Source of the DNA: Candidatus Defluviilinea gracilis | GTDB taxonomy: Bacteria; Chloroflexota; Anaerolineae; Anaerolineales; Villigracilaceae | Direction of reading: 5' to 3' | NCBI GenBank assembly: GCA_016716235.1 | Contig: JADJWS010000003.1 | Span: 248,001 to 312,000 of the forward strand | Length of the DNA: 64,000 nt | Shown here: piece after piece, positions 51,691 through 60,836 of the stretch | Position numbering within the stretch: position 1 is the first letter of the stretch | Layout of the letters: each line of letters starts with the position of its first letter | Made by a program: the position numbers and the translations under genes | Notes under the pieces: generated by a model | What the model was told of the DNA's origin: nothing | Databases searched by the model: none | The model's input: only the letters and a program-made list of their open reading frames with translations

Positions 51691-52979
51691 AGGCGGTGGA
51701 GGACGAAGCCGGTAGATTGCCATTGCTCGGGTTTCCAAACGTTGACCGTGTCAATTGCGATCCTTGCTTTGGTTTTGGACGCAATGCTGACGGGATTCAA
51801 AGTGCGGAATTGAGAATGGCTGACGAGCAGAAGGATCGCATCCGCGTCTTTGAGGGCGGAATCAAGATCGGATGCCATGTCAACGCCTTCGAGTTTTGCG
51901 TTTGGGGCAAAAGGTTCCCACGCATGGACGATGGCTCCTTCTTTTTGAAGGAGGTGAATCACTTCAACGGCGGGGCTTTCGCGCAAGTCGTCCACGTCGG
52001 GTTTGTAGGCGAGTCCGAGGGCGGCGATTTTTTTGTTTTTCAATTCGCCGATTGCCCGCCTCACTTTTTCCACAACAAAATTTGGTTGCTCATCATTGAC
52101 TTTTCGCGCTTGATAAATGAGCGAAGAAAACTCCGGCGCGGCTTCGACAAAGAACCACGGGTCAACGCTGATGCAGTGACCTCCAACGCCGGGTCCCGGG
52201 TTGAGGATGTTGATGCGCGGATGCAAATTGGCGAGTCGAATCGCTTCCCACACATCTACGCCGAATTTTTCAGCGAGCCGCGCGAACTCGTTGGCGATGG
52301 CGATGTTCACGTCGCGCGTGGTGTTTTCCATGATCTTCACCATCTCGGCGGTGGTCGCGTCCGTTTCGTGGATCTCGCCTTTGACGAACGTGGCATACAA
52401 ATCGCGCCCGGCGCGCGCCGACTCCGGCGTGACGCCTCCGATGACACGGGCGTTGTCCACAAGTTCGCGCAGGATCTGCCCGGGCAGGACGCGCTCCGGC
52501 GAATAGCACAGGTGGAAGTCGGTCCCTGCTTGAAGGGTGGAGCGAGTCAAAATCGGCGCGACCAGCTCGACCGTCGTGCGAGGCGGCGATGTCGATTCGA
52601 GGATGACGAGGTTGCCCTTCCGCAAGACGGGCAGGATCGCCTCGGTCGCCGACGTCACCGCGCGCATGTCCGCGAGTTTGAATCGGATTCCGTTGTACTC
52701 GCCGAATTTTTCATGCTGAAACGGAGTCGGCACCGCGATGATGAACGCGTCGGCTTCGACGGGCTGGCTGGATACCGTTAGCCTGCCGGATTTGATCGCC
52801 TCTTCAAAGAGGCTTTGAAGCCCCGGCTCATGGATGTGTATTTTGCCCGCTTGCAACGATTCCACCACGCGCGGATTGACGTCCACACCGTGGACTTCGA
52901 TGCCATGCGTGGCGAACATGGTGGCGGTGGGGAGACCGATGTAACCGAGACCGAGAACACAGATTTTTTTAAATTTCAC
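51642..52979 (-). CDS. wecC: UDP-N-acetyl-D-mannosaminuronate dehydrogenase (UDP-sugar dehydrogenase family)
   Basis: 445 residues. The NAD-binding GLGYIGLPTATMFA is at the start; ESTSPPRTTVELV and SPERVLPGQ lie in the middle; the nucleophile Cys is in GPGVGGHCISVDPWF near residue 265; LGLAYKPDVDDLRESPA is in the C-terminal domain. It oxidises UDP-ManNAc to UDP-ManNAcA with 2 NAD+, next to wecB in the same pathway. The last 13 residues (KSPAPNLHSPIL) come from a low-complexity repeat and are outside the conserved fold. It starts 17 bases after the restriction-enzyme gene. Confidence 0.93.
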   Translation of the reverse strand: MKFKKICVLGLGYIGLPTATMFATHGIEVHGVDVNPRVVESLQAGKIHIHEPGLQSLFEEAIKSGRLTVSSQPVEADAFIIAVPTPFQHEKFGEYNGIRFKLADMRAVTSATEAILPVLRKGNLVILESTSPPRTTVELVAPILTRSTLQAGTDFHLCYSPERVLPGQILRELVDNARVIGGVTPESARAGRDLYATFVKGEIHETDATTAEMVKIMENTTRDVNIAIANEFARLAEKFGVDVWEAIRLANLHPRINILNPGPGVGGHCISVDPWFFVEAAPEFSSLIYQARKVNDEQPNFVVEKVRRAIGELKNKKIAALGLAYKPDVDDLRESPAVEVIHLLQKEGAIVHAWEPFAPNAKLEGVDMASDLDSALKDADAILLLVSHSQFRTLNPVSIASKTKARIAIDTVNVWKPEQWQSTGFVLHRLGDNKSPAPNLHSPIL

Positions 52980-52996
52980 TAAGACTCCACGAAAAA

Positions 52997-53749
52997 TTAA
53001 TTTGCTTCCGACCGATTGTAATTGCCGCTATTGTATTGAACCAATTTAACCCAATCGAGTTCCCCGGTCTTGGCATCGAAAAAAGTATTTCCCATCTCAA
53101 TTGAGAATCGGGAAATAATTTTGTCGCGTTCCTTTTCAAAACTTTCGTTGTGTTCTCTGGCGCGATGTCCAATCGGTTCGATAATATCGGTATAGAGATC
53201 CAGATTTTCGCTAATGAAATACCAAAAGTTTTGACCCACGATCTTCATGTATCCGCGGATGAACGCTGTTTTTGTTTTACCATAGCATATCCCTAAGACC
53301 GATTGAACATTTAGATTTCGCCTAGCTTGTTTTAGTCGCGCTGTCGCCGTCTGCAAGTCTTGCTCAAGTTTGCTTTGTTGAGAACTATTTCCCCAATTTG
53401 GACCCGATTTTATCGAGACAACATAATGCGTGTCGTTATTGAAAAACTCCAAATCCACTCCTTGCGCTGTTGATTTATGACCTCCGCAGGTCCTCTCTGC
53501 AACAAAAACGGCTAGCCCTTCCAGGAAATCTCCGAATAATTTTTCTTCGGAGGATGACAGAAACGCGGAAAGCAGATCCCGCACAAGCAACTCTGGAGTT
53601 CGTAGATTTTTTGCCTTGAAAAGATACGGATTTTTCGTGAGCAGTTTCTCAAGCCTTAGTTCTTCCAAAGATTTTATTCGCCTTCTATGAAAGTCAACAA
53701 CATGATCGTTAACATATTCCTTGACATCGTCTAAATTCAATACATTCAC
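52997..53749 (-). CDS. Type II restriction endonuclease, PmeII family
   Basis: 250 residues. The text RLEKLLTKNPYLFKAKN, LLSAFLSSSEEKLFGDFLEGLA, GVDLEFFNN and YVVSIKSGPNWGNSSQ is that of PmeII-family enzymes. Catalytic residues of the PD-(D/E)xK fold are likely Asp99/Glu101 and Lys114. It cuts DNA at a specific site that is not methylated; the recognition site cannot be read from sequence. Its ATG overlaps the end of the methyltransferase gene by 4 bases, so the two are a coupled restriction-modification system. Confidence 0.85.
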   Translation of the reverse strand: MNVLNLDDVKEYVNDHVVDFHRRRIKSLEELRLEKLLTKNPYLFKAKNLRTPELLVRDLLSAFLSSSEEKLFGDFLEGLAVFVAERTCGGHKSTAQGVDLEFFNNDTHYVVSIKSGPNWGNSSQQSKLEQDLQTATARLKQARRNLNVQSVLGICYGKTKTAFIRGYMKIVGQNFWYFISENLDLYTDIIEPIGHRAREHNESFEKERDKIISRFSIEMGNTFFDAKTGELDWVKLVQYNSGNYNRSEAN

Positions 53750-54639
53750 TTTTTACCCGTCTTTCTGCGTTTGCCGTTCTTTGCAACGATATAGTTAGCC
53801 TTTTTCTCGGCAATTGCGGGCAGTCTGAGTTGGCTTTCCCCGATTCGTTCTCTGGAAAGAGTAACGTACTCGGAATTGATGTCAATCCCCACAAAACTCC
53901 TCCCTAATTCAATAGCAGCCAATGCGGTTGTGCCCGAACCCACAAAAGGGTCTAATACAATATCGCCGGGTTTGGTGAAAAGTTTGATGAACCATTTCGG
54001 CAAGTCTAATGGAAAAACGGCGCTATGATTCTTGTTTCCAGTTTCTGTTGCCATGTGAAGCACATTGGTAGGATAGACCTTATCTCTTCCAACCCAATTG
54101 GAAACATTTTTCCCGAAACCGCTCCCCGCTCTTGATTCATCTCTTGTTTTGTCAGTGTCGCTCAATTTGGCGAGGCGTTCTTTTGCCCAGGAACCAACAG
54201 GAACCATCACTGTTTCCTGGTACATTGCAAAGTTTTTGCCCTTGTTGAATTGAATCAATCTTTCCCAATTATCACGGAAGCGGTTAGGCCACTTTCCAGG
54301 ATACGAATTCTTTTTGTGCCAAATGAATTCTTCCGTCCACAGCCATCCTTGCTCTCGGGCTTTTGAAATCAAATCAATCACATAGGTGTGACGTTCGCCA
54401 TCCACAACCCTTTCTTTGATGTTCAAGATGAATGTGCCTGTCGGTTTGAGAACACGAAAGAATTGGGCGGTCTTAGGCAGGAACCACTCTACATAATCAT
54501 CTGGCTTGATCCCGCCGTATGTTTTTGCGCGTTGATCCGCGTAGGGAGGCGATGTAAAAATTAAATCAATACAATTGTCGGGAAAACCGCTTAGGATTTT
54601 CTCGCAATCCCCAAGAATAATTTTATCTATGAAATTCAT
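53746..54639 (-). CDS. Site-specific DNA methyltransferase (beta class, restriction partner)
   Basis: 297 residues. Motif IV TSPPYAD at residues 29-35 comes first; motif I DPFVGSGTTALAAIELGRSF is near the C-terminus (about 245), so the order is that of beta-class N4-cytosine or N6-adenine enzymes. The SPPY form favours N4-cytosine, but this is not decisive. The Lys-rich end KNGKRRKTGKK is short. It precedes the nuclease gene on the same strand, so methylation would come first. A+T-richer codon choice here than in neighbours hints at transfer. Confidence 0.9.
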   Translation of the reverse strand: MNFIDKIILGDCEKILSGFPDNCIDLIFTSPPYADQRAKTYGGIKPDDYVEWFLPKTAQFFRVLKPTGTFILNIKERVVDGERHTYVIDLISKAREQGWLWTEEFIWHKKNSYPGKWPNRFRDNWERLIQFNKGKNFAMYQETVMVPVGSWAKERLAKLSDTDKTRDESRAGSGFGKNVSNWVGRDKVYPTNVLHMATETGNKNHSAVFPLDLPKWFIKLFTKPGDIVLDPFVGSGTTALAAIELGRSFVGIDINSEYVTLSRERIGESQLRLPAIAEKKANYIVAKNGKRRKTGKK

Positions 54640-54677
54640 TGCCTGTAAGTTCTGGCCACGATGCGGAATCGGCCTTT

Positions 54678-54872
54678 TTAAAGCTGAAAAGCCTCGTTTT
54701 GAGCCATTTTAATTTCTTTAATTTGGAACTTGTATTCCTGTCTCTCTTCTTCAGAGGATGAGTCGTTGCAATTCCCAAGAAAAAACTCTGATAATTTTAA
54801 CGCTTCTTCGAGGGTTTGGGCTTCAATTGTGACGGCAAAATAACGGGCGAGTCCAACTTCAAAGGTCGGCAC
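54678..54872 (-). CDS. Small hypothetical protein beside the restriction-modification genes
   Basis: 64 residues, acidic: MPTFEVGLARYFAVTIEAQ, then EEALKLSEFFLG and a charged stretch. No helix-turn-helix is seen, so it does not look like a controller protein of the usual type. It lies 38 bases upstream of the methyltransferase on the same strand and shares its A+T-richer text, so it may have arrived with the RM genes. Confidence 0.55.
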   Translation of the reverse strand: MPTFEVGLARYFAVTIEAQTLEEALKLSEFFLGNCNDSSSEEERQEYKFQIKEIKMAQNEAFQL

Positions 54873-55009
54873 GGCATATTTCTCCTTGCATCTGGTATAG
54901 GGTTATTCTAACCTAGAACGATTCCAGCGTGAAATTGCGCAACGCGCCAGCCCAGGCTGCGTAGAATAATCAAAACCGCTATCTTGCTGTATAATGAAAT
55001 GGAGGAGTC

Positions 55010-55603
55010 ATGGAGTTTCTACTTGATCCCGATGTCGCGTATCTCTTTTTGCTAGGCGGAGTATTTCTTGCGCTGATGGCTATCGCCACGCCGGGCACGG
55101 GGTTCTTTGAGATCGGCGCGTTCTTCTGCTTCGCGCTGGCAGGCTATGCCATCTACAATCTGTCCATCAATGTTTGGGCGCTGATCGTGATCGGTTTGGG
55201 TATCGTGCCATTTGTGTACGCGCTTCAAAAACCGAAACGTGAATGGGCGCTCGCGCTTTCGATCCTTTTGCTGATCGTCGGCTCGGTGTTTATGTTTGCG
55301 CGCGAGGGCGGTTTGCCGGCGGTGAATCCGCTCGTGGCGGTGATCGCTTCCGCGCTGACTGCCGGGTTTGTATGGATCGCCACGCGCAAAGCGATGGAAG
55401 CCTCATTTGTCACGCCGACGCATGATCTGGGAGCGTTGATCGGCTTGGAAGGTGAAGCGCGGACAGACATCCACGAGGAGGGAAGCGTGCAAGTCGGCAA
55501 AGAGTTGTGGTCGGCTCGCAGCGAGAGTAAGATCAAGGCGGGGAGCAAGATTCGCGTCGTTCGGCGCGATGGGTTTGTCGTTGTTGTTGAAAAGCAGGAA
55601 TAA
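55010..55603 (+). CDS. NfeD family membrane protein
   Basis: 197 residues. Four hydrophobic helices (about 10-115) precede a small C-terminal OB-fold domain (LGALIGLEGEARTDIHEEGSV broken: LGALIGLEGEARTD). NfeD proteins partner with SPFH proteins, and the next gene encodes one, 26 bases away. Upstream, TATAAT (54990-54995) is followed by GGAGGAG close to the ATG. It is the long-lived form without the ClpP-like serine protease domain. Confidence 0.87.
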   Translation: MEFLLDPDVAYLFLLGGVFLALMAIATPGTGFFEIGAFFCFALAGYAIYNLSINVWALIVIGLGIVPFVYALQKPKREWALALSILLLIVGSVFMFAREGGLPAVNPLVAVIASALTAGFVWIATRKAMEASFVTPTHDLGALIGLEGEARTDIHEEGSVQVGKELWSARSESKIKAGSKIRVVRRDGFVVVVEKQE

Positions 55604-55629
55604 ATAATCATCACAAAGGAGTAACTACT

Positions 55630-56523
55630 ATGGAATTACTTACCAGCAGCGCCGTATGTTTAGTTGGCGCGATCCTCGTCATCGGCTTGGTCTTCCTAGC
55701 CAATGCCATACGGATCGTTCCGGAATATCAACGTCTCGTTGTCTTCCGTTTGGGTCGCAGTGTCGGACCGAAAGGACCAGGCATCGTGTTGTTAATCCCC
55801 GTGATCGACCGCGCCGTCAAAGTGGACCTGCGCGAACAAGTGCGCGAGGTGCCTCACCAGACCTCGATCACGAAAGATAACGCGCCGATCTCGATCGACT
55901 TCCTGTGGTACTACAAAGTGCTCGACCCCGCCGAATCGGTGTTGCAGGTCGGCAACTTTGAATCGGCCGCGGCCGGTATCGCGGCAACCACATTGCGCGC
56001 GGTCATCGGCGGTATCCCATTGGACGACGTGCTTTCGGAACGCGAACATATCAACAATATGCTCCGCACGCGTCTCGATGAAGTGACCGAACGCTGGGGC
56101 GTCAAAGTGACCAACGTCGAAATCCGCGAGATCATCCCGCCGCGCGACGTGCAGGATGCGATGAACCGGCAGATGTCGGCAGAGCGTATCCGCCGCGCCG
56201 TAGTGACCGAATCCACAGGCACGCGCGAAGCGGCCGTCAACGTGGCGGAAGGCGAGAAGCAGTCGAACATCCTGCGCGCCGAAGGTCAGAAGCAATCCGC
56301 CATCCTTGCGGCGGAAGGCGAACGAGCCGCCCAGTTGTTGCGCGCCGAAGGGTTTGCCCAAGCCCTCGAGCAGATCTTCAACGCCGCGAAAGCCGTTGAC
56401 CAGAAGACGATGACGCTTCAATATTTTGAAACGCTCAAGTCCATCGGCGCAAGCCCCTCCACGAAGTACATCTTCCCGATGGAGTTCACGAGTATGTTGG
56501 ATAACTTCCTGGGGAAGAAGTAG
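55630..56523 (+). CDS. Stomatin/slipin-like SPFH domain protein
   Basis: 297 residues. There is one N-terminal hydrophobic helix (about 8-30), then a Band 7 domain beginning IRIVPEYQRLVVFRLGRSVG. VDLREQVREVPHQTSITKDN (20) and EIIPPRDVQDAMNRQMSAER, typical of YbbK/slipin proteins, follow, then an Ala/Glu-rich coil and YIFPMEFTSML at the end. It forms oligomers at the membrane with NfeD (encoded upstream). A strong terminator follows. Confidence 0.93.
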   Translation: MELLTSSAVCLVGAILVIGLVFLANAIRIVPEYQRLVVFRLGRSVGPKGPGIVLLIPVIDRAVKVDLREQVREVPHQTSITKDNAPISIDFLWYYKVLDPAESVLQVGNFESAAAGIAATTLRAVIGGIPLDDVLSEREHINNMLRTRLDEVTERWGVKVTNVEIREIIPPRDVQDAMNRQMSAERIRRAVVTESTGTREAAVNVAEGEKQSNILRAEGQKQSAILAAEGERAAQLLRAEGFAQALEQIFNAAKAVDQKTMTLQYFETLKSIGASPSTKYIFPMEFTSMLDNFLGKK

Positions 56524-56561
56524 GCGGGTAGATAGACAGTCACGCTCGCATGTAGAAATGT

Positions 56562-56609
56562 GAAAGTAGAAAGTGGAGTTGCGTCTTTCCACTTTCTACT
56601 TTCTTTTTT
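56562..56609 (+). terminator. Rho-independent terminator of the NfeD/slipin operon
   Basis: A 16-bp perfect stem (GAAAGTAGAAAGTGGA with TCCACTTTCTACTTTC) encloses 10 bases and is followed by TTTTTT. The words also resemble the low-complexity repeats of this genome. Confidence 0.85.
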
Positions 56610-56622
56610 AGAAAACGCTCCC

Positions 56623-57054
56623 ATGGAAATCCTTCCCGCAGGCATCCTCGATCTCAACTCGCTCCGCAAACTCGAACATGCTTGTTTTGACAAAGACGCG
56701 TGGTCGCTGTTCGACCTGATCGCCGTTCTTTCATGGCCCGATGTGGTTCGACTCAAGGCGATGGACAACGGCAACATGATCGGATTCGTGGCGGGCGACA
56801 CGCGTCCTTCTCAAGGGGCGGCTTGGATCTCCACCATTGCGGTTCATCCACGCTTCCAGCGACGCGGCGTGGGGCGGGCGTTACTGCTGGCGTGCGAAGC
56901 GCAAGTCAAAGCGCCGAACATGAAGTTGACCGTCCGCGCGTCCAATCATGGGGCGATCGCGTTGTATGAAAAAGAAGGCTATCGCACGATTGACATCTGG
57001 AAAAAATATTACAACGACGGCGAAGATGGGCTGGTGATGGAGAAGACGTTGTGA
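56623..57054 (+). CDS. rimI: Ribosomal-protein-alanine N-acetyltransferase RimI-like GNAT
   Basis: 143 residues. It reads LRKLEHACFDKDAWSLFDL near the start and ISTIAVHPRFQRRGVGRALL (20) as the acetyl-CoA motif, then LTVRASNHGAIALYEKEGYR, as in RimI, which acetylates the N-terminal Ala of ribosomal protein S18. RimI identity over another GNAT is likely but not certain. The ATG at 56623 was chosen because the upstream frame is inside a terminator. Its stop overlaps the next gene's GTG. Confidence 0.75.
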   Translation: MEILPAGILDLNSLRKLEHACFDKDAWSLFDLIAVLSWPDVVRLKAMDNGNMIGFVAGDTRPSQGAAWISTIAVHPRFQRRGVGRALLLACEAQVKAPNMKLTVRASNHGAIALYEKEGYRTIDIWKKYYNDGEDGLVMEKTL

Positions 57055-58085
57055 GCGCGTCGGTGAAACGATTGCCTGAGTTTGAGGTTGCGCGAGCGAT
57101 TTCCATTGTGCTGTTGTTGATCCATCACAGCGGGTTTTACAGCCTTGAATTTTCAGGAAAAACTTTGCAGGTGTTGTCTCCCTATCTGGAAGCGTTCTTG
57201 TTGGGATGCTTCTTTTTTATTTCAGGGTACTTCATGGAATTGTCTCTGCAAAGGTCGGGCGGAAACGTCCATGCCTTTCTCCGATCTCGGTTGATCAAGA
57301 TTTATCCGCCTTACCTGATTGCATTTGCCTTGTATGTTTTTGTCTTGGGTTTTGGGTTCAAGTCAAAGTTCGATGTAGCGGTCTGGCTGGCTGGACTACA
57401 ATTCATTTTTTCGCCGAGTTTGGTAAAGCCGCTTCTCACGCTTTGGTATGTTGGCGCGATCCTTCTCTTCTATGGGGTTTTTCTTGTATTGTGGAAGGTC
57501 GCTCCAAAAGTAAGATCATTGCTCATCGTTTCGGTTGTCGTGTTTATTCTTGCTCTCATCCTTCATCGAACAACTGAATTGCTGGACGTTCGTTTCTTTA
57601 AATATTTTTTTGTATTCCTGACGGGATTGCTTCTTGCAAAACCGAATGTGTCTGGCGGCGTTTTGTCTGGGCAATGGATGATGGGAAAAACCGTTCTGGC
57701 TATCTTGGGGATTTGGCTCTTTTCGCTTGCCCTCCGCGCAGAGGCTGACCCCGCTTCTCTTTTTTATATCGCCGTTTCCTACATGTTCATCGCCTCGAAT
57801 GTCATCTTGCTATTTACAGTCGTAGCAAAATTGGAGATTATCTCTCCGTGGGGTTGGGTGACTCGAATTTCATACGCATCCTATTTTGTGTATTTATTTC
57901 ATCGCCCATTCTGGAAAATCCTTGAAGGTATCTTCCCTGTAGAAGGATTGCAGAATCAGATCTTATTCAGGATGCTACCGTCGTCGCTGACTGTGCTGGT
58001 TGTATGTTATTTTCTCCAGCAATTTTATGATTTTCTGTTGGGGAAATTCAAACGCCAAAGTCGGGGGCTTAATTCGGCGGTTTGA
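57051..58085 (+). CDS. Acyltransferase 3 family membrane protein
   Basis: 344 residues with about ten helices. The early EVARAISIVLLLIHHSGFY carries the conserved His pair region of the family (acyltransferase 3/OafB fold) and ISYASYFVYLFHRPFW the late motif. Such proteins O-acylate surface sugars. The start is a GTG overlapping the RimI stop. The gene is A+T-richer and hydrophobic compared with its neighbours. It is followed by RNase D, 22 bases away, whose promoter may lie in its end. Confidence 0.8.
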   Translation: MSASVKRLPEFEVARAISIVLLLIHHSGFYSLEFSGKTLQVLSPYLEAFLLGCFFFISGYFMELSLQRSGGNVHAFLRSRLIKIYPPYLIAFALYVFVLGFGFKSKFDVAVWLAGLQFIFSPSLVKPLLTLWYVGAILLFYGVFLVLWKVAPKVRSLLIVSVVVFILALILHRTTELLDVRFFKYFFVFLTGLLLAKPNVSGGVLSGQWMMGKTVLAILGIWLFSLALRAEADPASLFYIAVSYMFIASNVILLFTVVAKLEIISPWGWVTRISYASYFVYLFHRPFWKILEGIFPVEGLQNQILFRMLPSSLTVLVVCYFLQQFYDFLLGKFKRQSRGLNSAV

Positions 58086-58107
58086 GTTTACAATACCGTT
58101 GTTCCTT

Positions 58108-59232
58108 ATGTCCGAATTCCTTGCCCCGCCTGTTTGGGTGAACACAGATCAATCGCTCCGCAAGATGCTGGCGGATTTATCGTCACAGCCGCGCATTGCG
58201 GTGGACACCGAGTCGAACAGCCTGCACGCCTATCGCGAGCGCGTGTGTTTGATCCAGTTTTCGACGCCGAAGCACGATTACGTGGTTGACCCGTTCGCTT
58301 TTTCCGACCTTCGCCCGCTTGCCCCGATCTTCAACGACAAAAAAATCGAGAAAATATTTCACGCCTCGGAATACGATTTGATCTGTCTGAAGCGCGATTA
58401 TGACTTCGAGTTTCGCAACCTGTTCGACACGATGCAAGCCGCGCGCGTGTTGGGGTATCCCGCTGTGGGGTTAGACACACTGCTCGCCGAAAAATTTCAA
58501 ATGAAGATCGATAAACGCTATCAAAAAGCGGATTGGGGCGCCAGACCACTCACGTTGGCTCAAATCGCTTACGCCCGGCAAGATACTCACTACCTCTTCA
58601 TCCTGCGCGATTTGATGGAAACGGAATTGCGCGAAAAAGACCGCTGGGAGCTGGCTCTCGAAGATTTTGCGCGCGCATGCAAAGTGGATGACGCGAAAGA
58701 AAAACTCAACGGCTCGTCATGGAAACGATTCGGCAGTCGGAAAGGCGTGAGCCTGCGCGAGTTGACCGTCCTTTCGGCATTGTGTCACAGCCGCGATCAC
58801 ATCGCCGAGAAACTCGACCGCCCGCCGTTCAAAGTGATTGACGATAACTTGTTGCTGGAGATCGCGAAACGAATGCCGGAGAAAGACGTTGATCTTGCGG
58901 ATATCGGTTTGAGCGCGAAGCAAATCCACATGTGGGGCGGAGAGATGCTTGCCGCGGCGAGGCGCGGGGCGGCGGCTCCGCTGGTGAAACTGGACCAGCC
59001 TAAACGTCCGAGTGACGCGGTGTTGAGGCGGGTCGAGAAGTTGAAGGCGTGGCGGAAGAAAGTCGCGCAGGAGTTGAAGGTCGAGTCGGATATCGTCTTG
59101 CCTAAACTCTATCTGGGTCTGTTTGCGGAGCATCCGCCAAAGACCCTGGGCGAACTCGAAGAAGCGATGAAAGAGTCGCCGAGACGATTCCAGTTATACG
59201 GTATGCAAATTTTGGGTTTATTCGGAGGCTGA
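58108..59232 (+). CDS. rnd: Ribonuclease D
   Basis: 374 residues. DEDD exonuclease motifs: IAVDTESNSLHAY (Asp, Glu), FHASEYDL (Asp) and YARQDTHYLF (Tyr...Asp). Two HRDC domains follow (SLRELTVLSALCHSRDHIA and DAVLRRVEKLKAWRKK). It trims 3' ends of tRNA precursors. The ATG at 58108 was chosen because an upstream reading runs through the acyltransferase end; a TACAAT box precedes it with a short leader. The next gene begins 1 base after its stop. Confidence 0.92.
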   Translation: MSEFLAPPVWVNTDQSLRKMLADLSSQPRIAVDTESNSLHAYRERVCLIQFSTPKHDYVVDPFAFSDLRPLAPIFNDKKIEKIFHASEYDLICLKRDYDFEFRNLFDTMQAARVLGYPAVGLDTLLAEKFQMKIDKRYQKADWGARPLTLAQIAYARQDTHYLFILRDLMETELREKDRWELALEDFARACKVDDAKEKLNGSSWKRFGSRKGVSLRELTVLSALCHSRDHIAEKLDRPPFKVIDDNLLLEIAKRMPEKDVDLADIGLSAKQIHMWGGEMLAAARRGAAAPLVKLDQPKRPSDAVLRRVEKLKAWRKKVAQELKVESDIVLPKLYLGLFAEHPPKTLGELEEAMKESPRRFQLYGMQILGLFGG

Positions 59233-59233
59233 A

Positions 59234-60628
59234 ATGCAAATTCATTTTCATGGCGCGGCGCACACGGTGACGGGAAGCCAGCATTTGCTGGAGATTAACG
59301 GGCATCGGCTCTTACTGGATTGCGGGCTGTATCAAGGGCGGAGAGAGGAAACCTATTCTCGAAACCTGAACTTTATGTACGACCCGCGCACAGTGGACGC
59401 GGTGATCTTGTCTCACGCGCATATTGATCATTGCGGCAATTTGCCGAACTTTGTCAAGAAGGGTTATGAGGGCCCGATCTACGCGACTCTCGCAACCGTT
59501 GATTTGGCGACGTTGATGATGGCTGACTCGGGCCGCATTCAAGAATCGGATGCGGAGTTTGTGAACAGAAAAAATTTGGAACGCGGCAAGCCGTTGATCG
59601 AACCGCTGTATACCGAGGTGGATGCGCAACACGCGGCTGATTTGTTCCGCGGCGTGAATTACGGTCAGCCGTTCGAGCCGATCCCCGGCGTGATTGCGAA
59701 ATTTGTGGAAGCGGGACACATTCTCGGTTCTGCCGCTGTTTCACTGGAGATCGAAGAAAAGGGGAAGAAAACCCGCTTCTGGTTTTCGGGCGATATTGGG
59801 CGATTCGGTTTGCCGTTGTTGCGCGACCCGGTCATGCCTGACCCTGTTGACTATTTGTTGATGGAATGCACCTACGGCGACAAGAAACACAACGACCCGT
59901 CTGCCGCGTTCGACGAATTCCGCGATGTGGTGAGGCGGACGATCAAGCGGAACGGCAAAGTGATCATCCCCGCGTTTGCGGTGGGGCGCACGCAGGAACT
60001 GGTCTATCATCTAAACACGATGATGCACGACGGCGATGTTCCGCATGTGCCGGTTTTTGTGGATAGTCCATTGGCGGTGAACGCGTCGCAGATCTTCATG
60101 CGACATCGCGAGGTGTTTGACTCGGAGACGCTCAAGTTCATCGAAGAGGCGCGCCACCCGGCGCTCAATTTCAAGATGTTGACGTATGTTCACTCGGTGG
60201 AGGAATCGAAAGCGTTGAATAAGCGCACCGACCCGATGGTGATCATCTCCGCTTCGGGCATGGCGGAAACCGGGCGCATCCTGCATCATCTGCGCAATAA
60301 TATCGAAGACCCTAAAAATACGGTGTGCATTGTCTCGTGGCAGGCGCCGTACACGCTGGGGCGCCGAATCGCCGACCGGGAGAAGCAGATCAAAATTTTC
60401 GGCGAACCGTATTCGGTCAAAGCCGAAGTGGCGACGATCGGCGGCTTGTCGGGTCATGCGGGGCAGGATCTGTTGGTGAAGTATGCGACCACAGTCAAGA
60501 AGACTGCCAGGAAGATATTTCTTGTGCATGGCGAGGAAAAATCCGCCACGCCATTCATGGACATTCTCGCATCGCAGGGAATGCACGACGTTTTTTACCC
60601 CGACATGCACGAGAGCGCCGAATTATAA
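59234..60628 (+). CDS. MBL-fold beta-CASP ribonuclease (RNA-specificity domain)
   Basis: 464 residues. Metal site: LSHAHIDHCGNLPNF near residue 58, GHILGSAAV with His, SGDIG with Asp, and later SGHAG. The beta-CASP region contains AVGRTQELVYHLN and ASGMAETGRILHHL; the C-terminal RMMBL domain holds GGLSGHAGQDLL. Such enzymes (CPSF73/YSH1-like) cut RNA in the cytoplasm. A GGAGG site precedes the ATG 1 base after the RNase D stop, so the two RNases are co-expressed. Confidence 0.93.
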   Translation: MQIHFHGAAHTVTGSQHLLEINGHRLLLDCGLYQGRREETYSRNLNFMYDPRTVDAVILSHAHIDHCGNLPNFVKKGYEGPIYATLATVDLATLMMADSGRIQESDAEFVNRKNLERGKPLIEPLYTEVDAQHAADLFRGVNYGQPFEPIPGVIAKFVEAGHILGSAAVSLEIEEKGKKTRFWFSGDIGRFGLPLLRDPVMPDPVDYLLMECTYGDKKHNDPSAAFDEFRDVVRRTIKRNGKVIIPAFAVGRTQELVYHLNTMMHDGDVPHVPVFVDSPLAVNASQIFMRHREVFDSETLKFIEEARHPALNFKMLTYVHSVEESKALNKRTDPMVIISASGMAETGRILHHLRNNIEDPKNTVCIVSWQAPYTLGRRIADREKQIKIFGEPYSVKAEVATIGGLSGHAGQDLLVKYATTVKKTARKIFLVHGEEKSATPFMDILASQGMHDVFYPDMHESAEL

Positions 60629-60654
60629 GTTATAATCTCCGCCGCACGAAATAC

Positions 60655-60741
60655 GGGAAGGTGCCAGAGTGGTTGAATGGGACAGTCTCGAAAACTGTTG
60701 TGGGCTCCGGTCCACCGAGGGTTCGAATCCCTCCCTTCCCG
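60655..60741 (+). tRNA. tRNA-Ser (anticodon CGA)
   Basis: 87 bases with a long variable arm as expected for serine. The acceptor GGGAAGG pairs with CCTTCCC, the anticodon loop is CTCGAAA in the stem ACAGT/ACTGT, the T arm is GAGGGTTCGAATCCCTC and the discriminator base is G. CCA is not encoded. A terminator hairpin follows. Confidence 0.96.
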
Positions 60742-60745
60742 CCTT

Positions 60746-60782
60746 ACAGACCTGACAGGTAAAGTCAGGTCTGTATTTTCTT
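60746..60782 (+). terminator. Rho-independent terminator of tRNA-Ser
   Basis: ACAGACCTGAC and GTCAGGTCTGT form an 11-bp stem around AGGTAAA, followed by ATTTTCTT. Confidence 0.88.
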
Positions 60783-60836
60783 AACAGCCTTGTGAATATG
60801 CTTCGATCCTGTCGAAGATAAAATGGTCATAGTAGC

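Noticed and set aside
51696..52781. A 361-residue plus-strand open frame opposite wecC
   Set aside because: The wecC motifs fill the minus strand; the antisense reading is a shadow.
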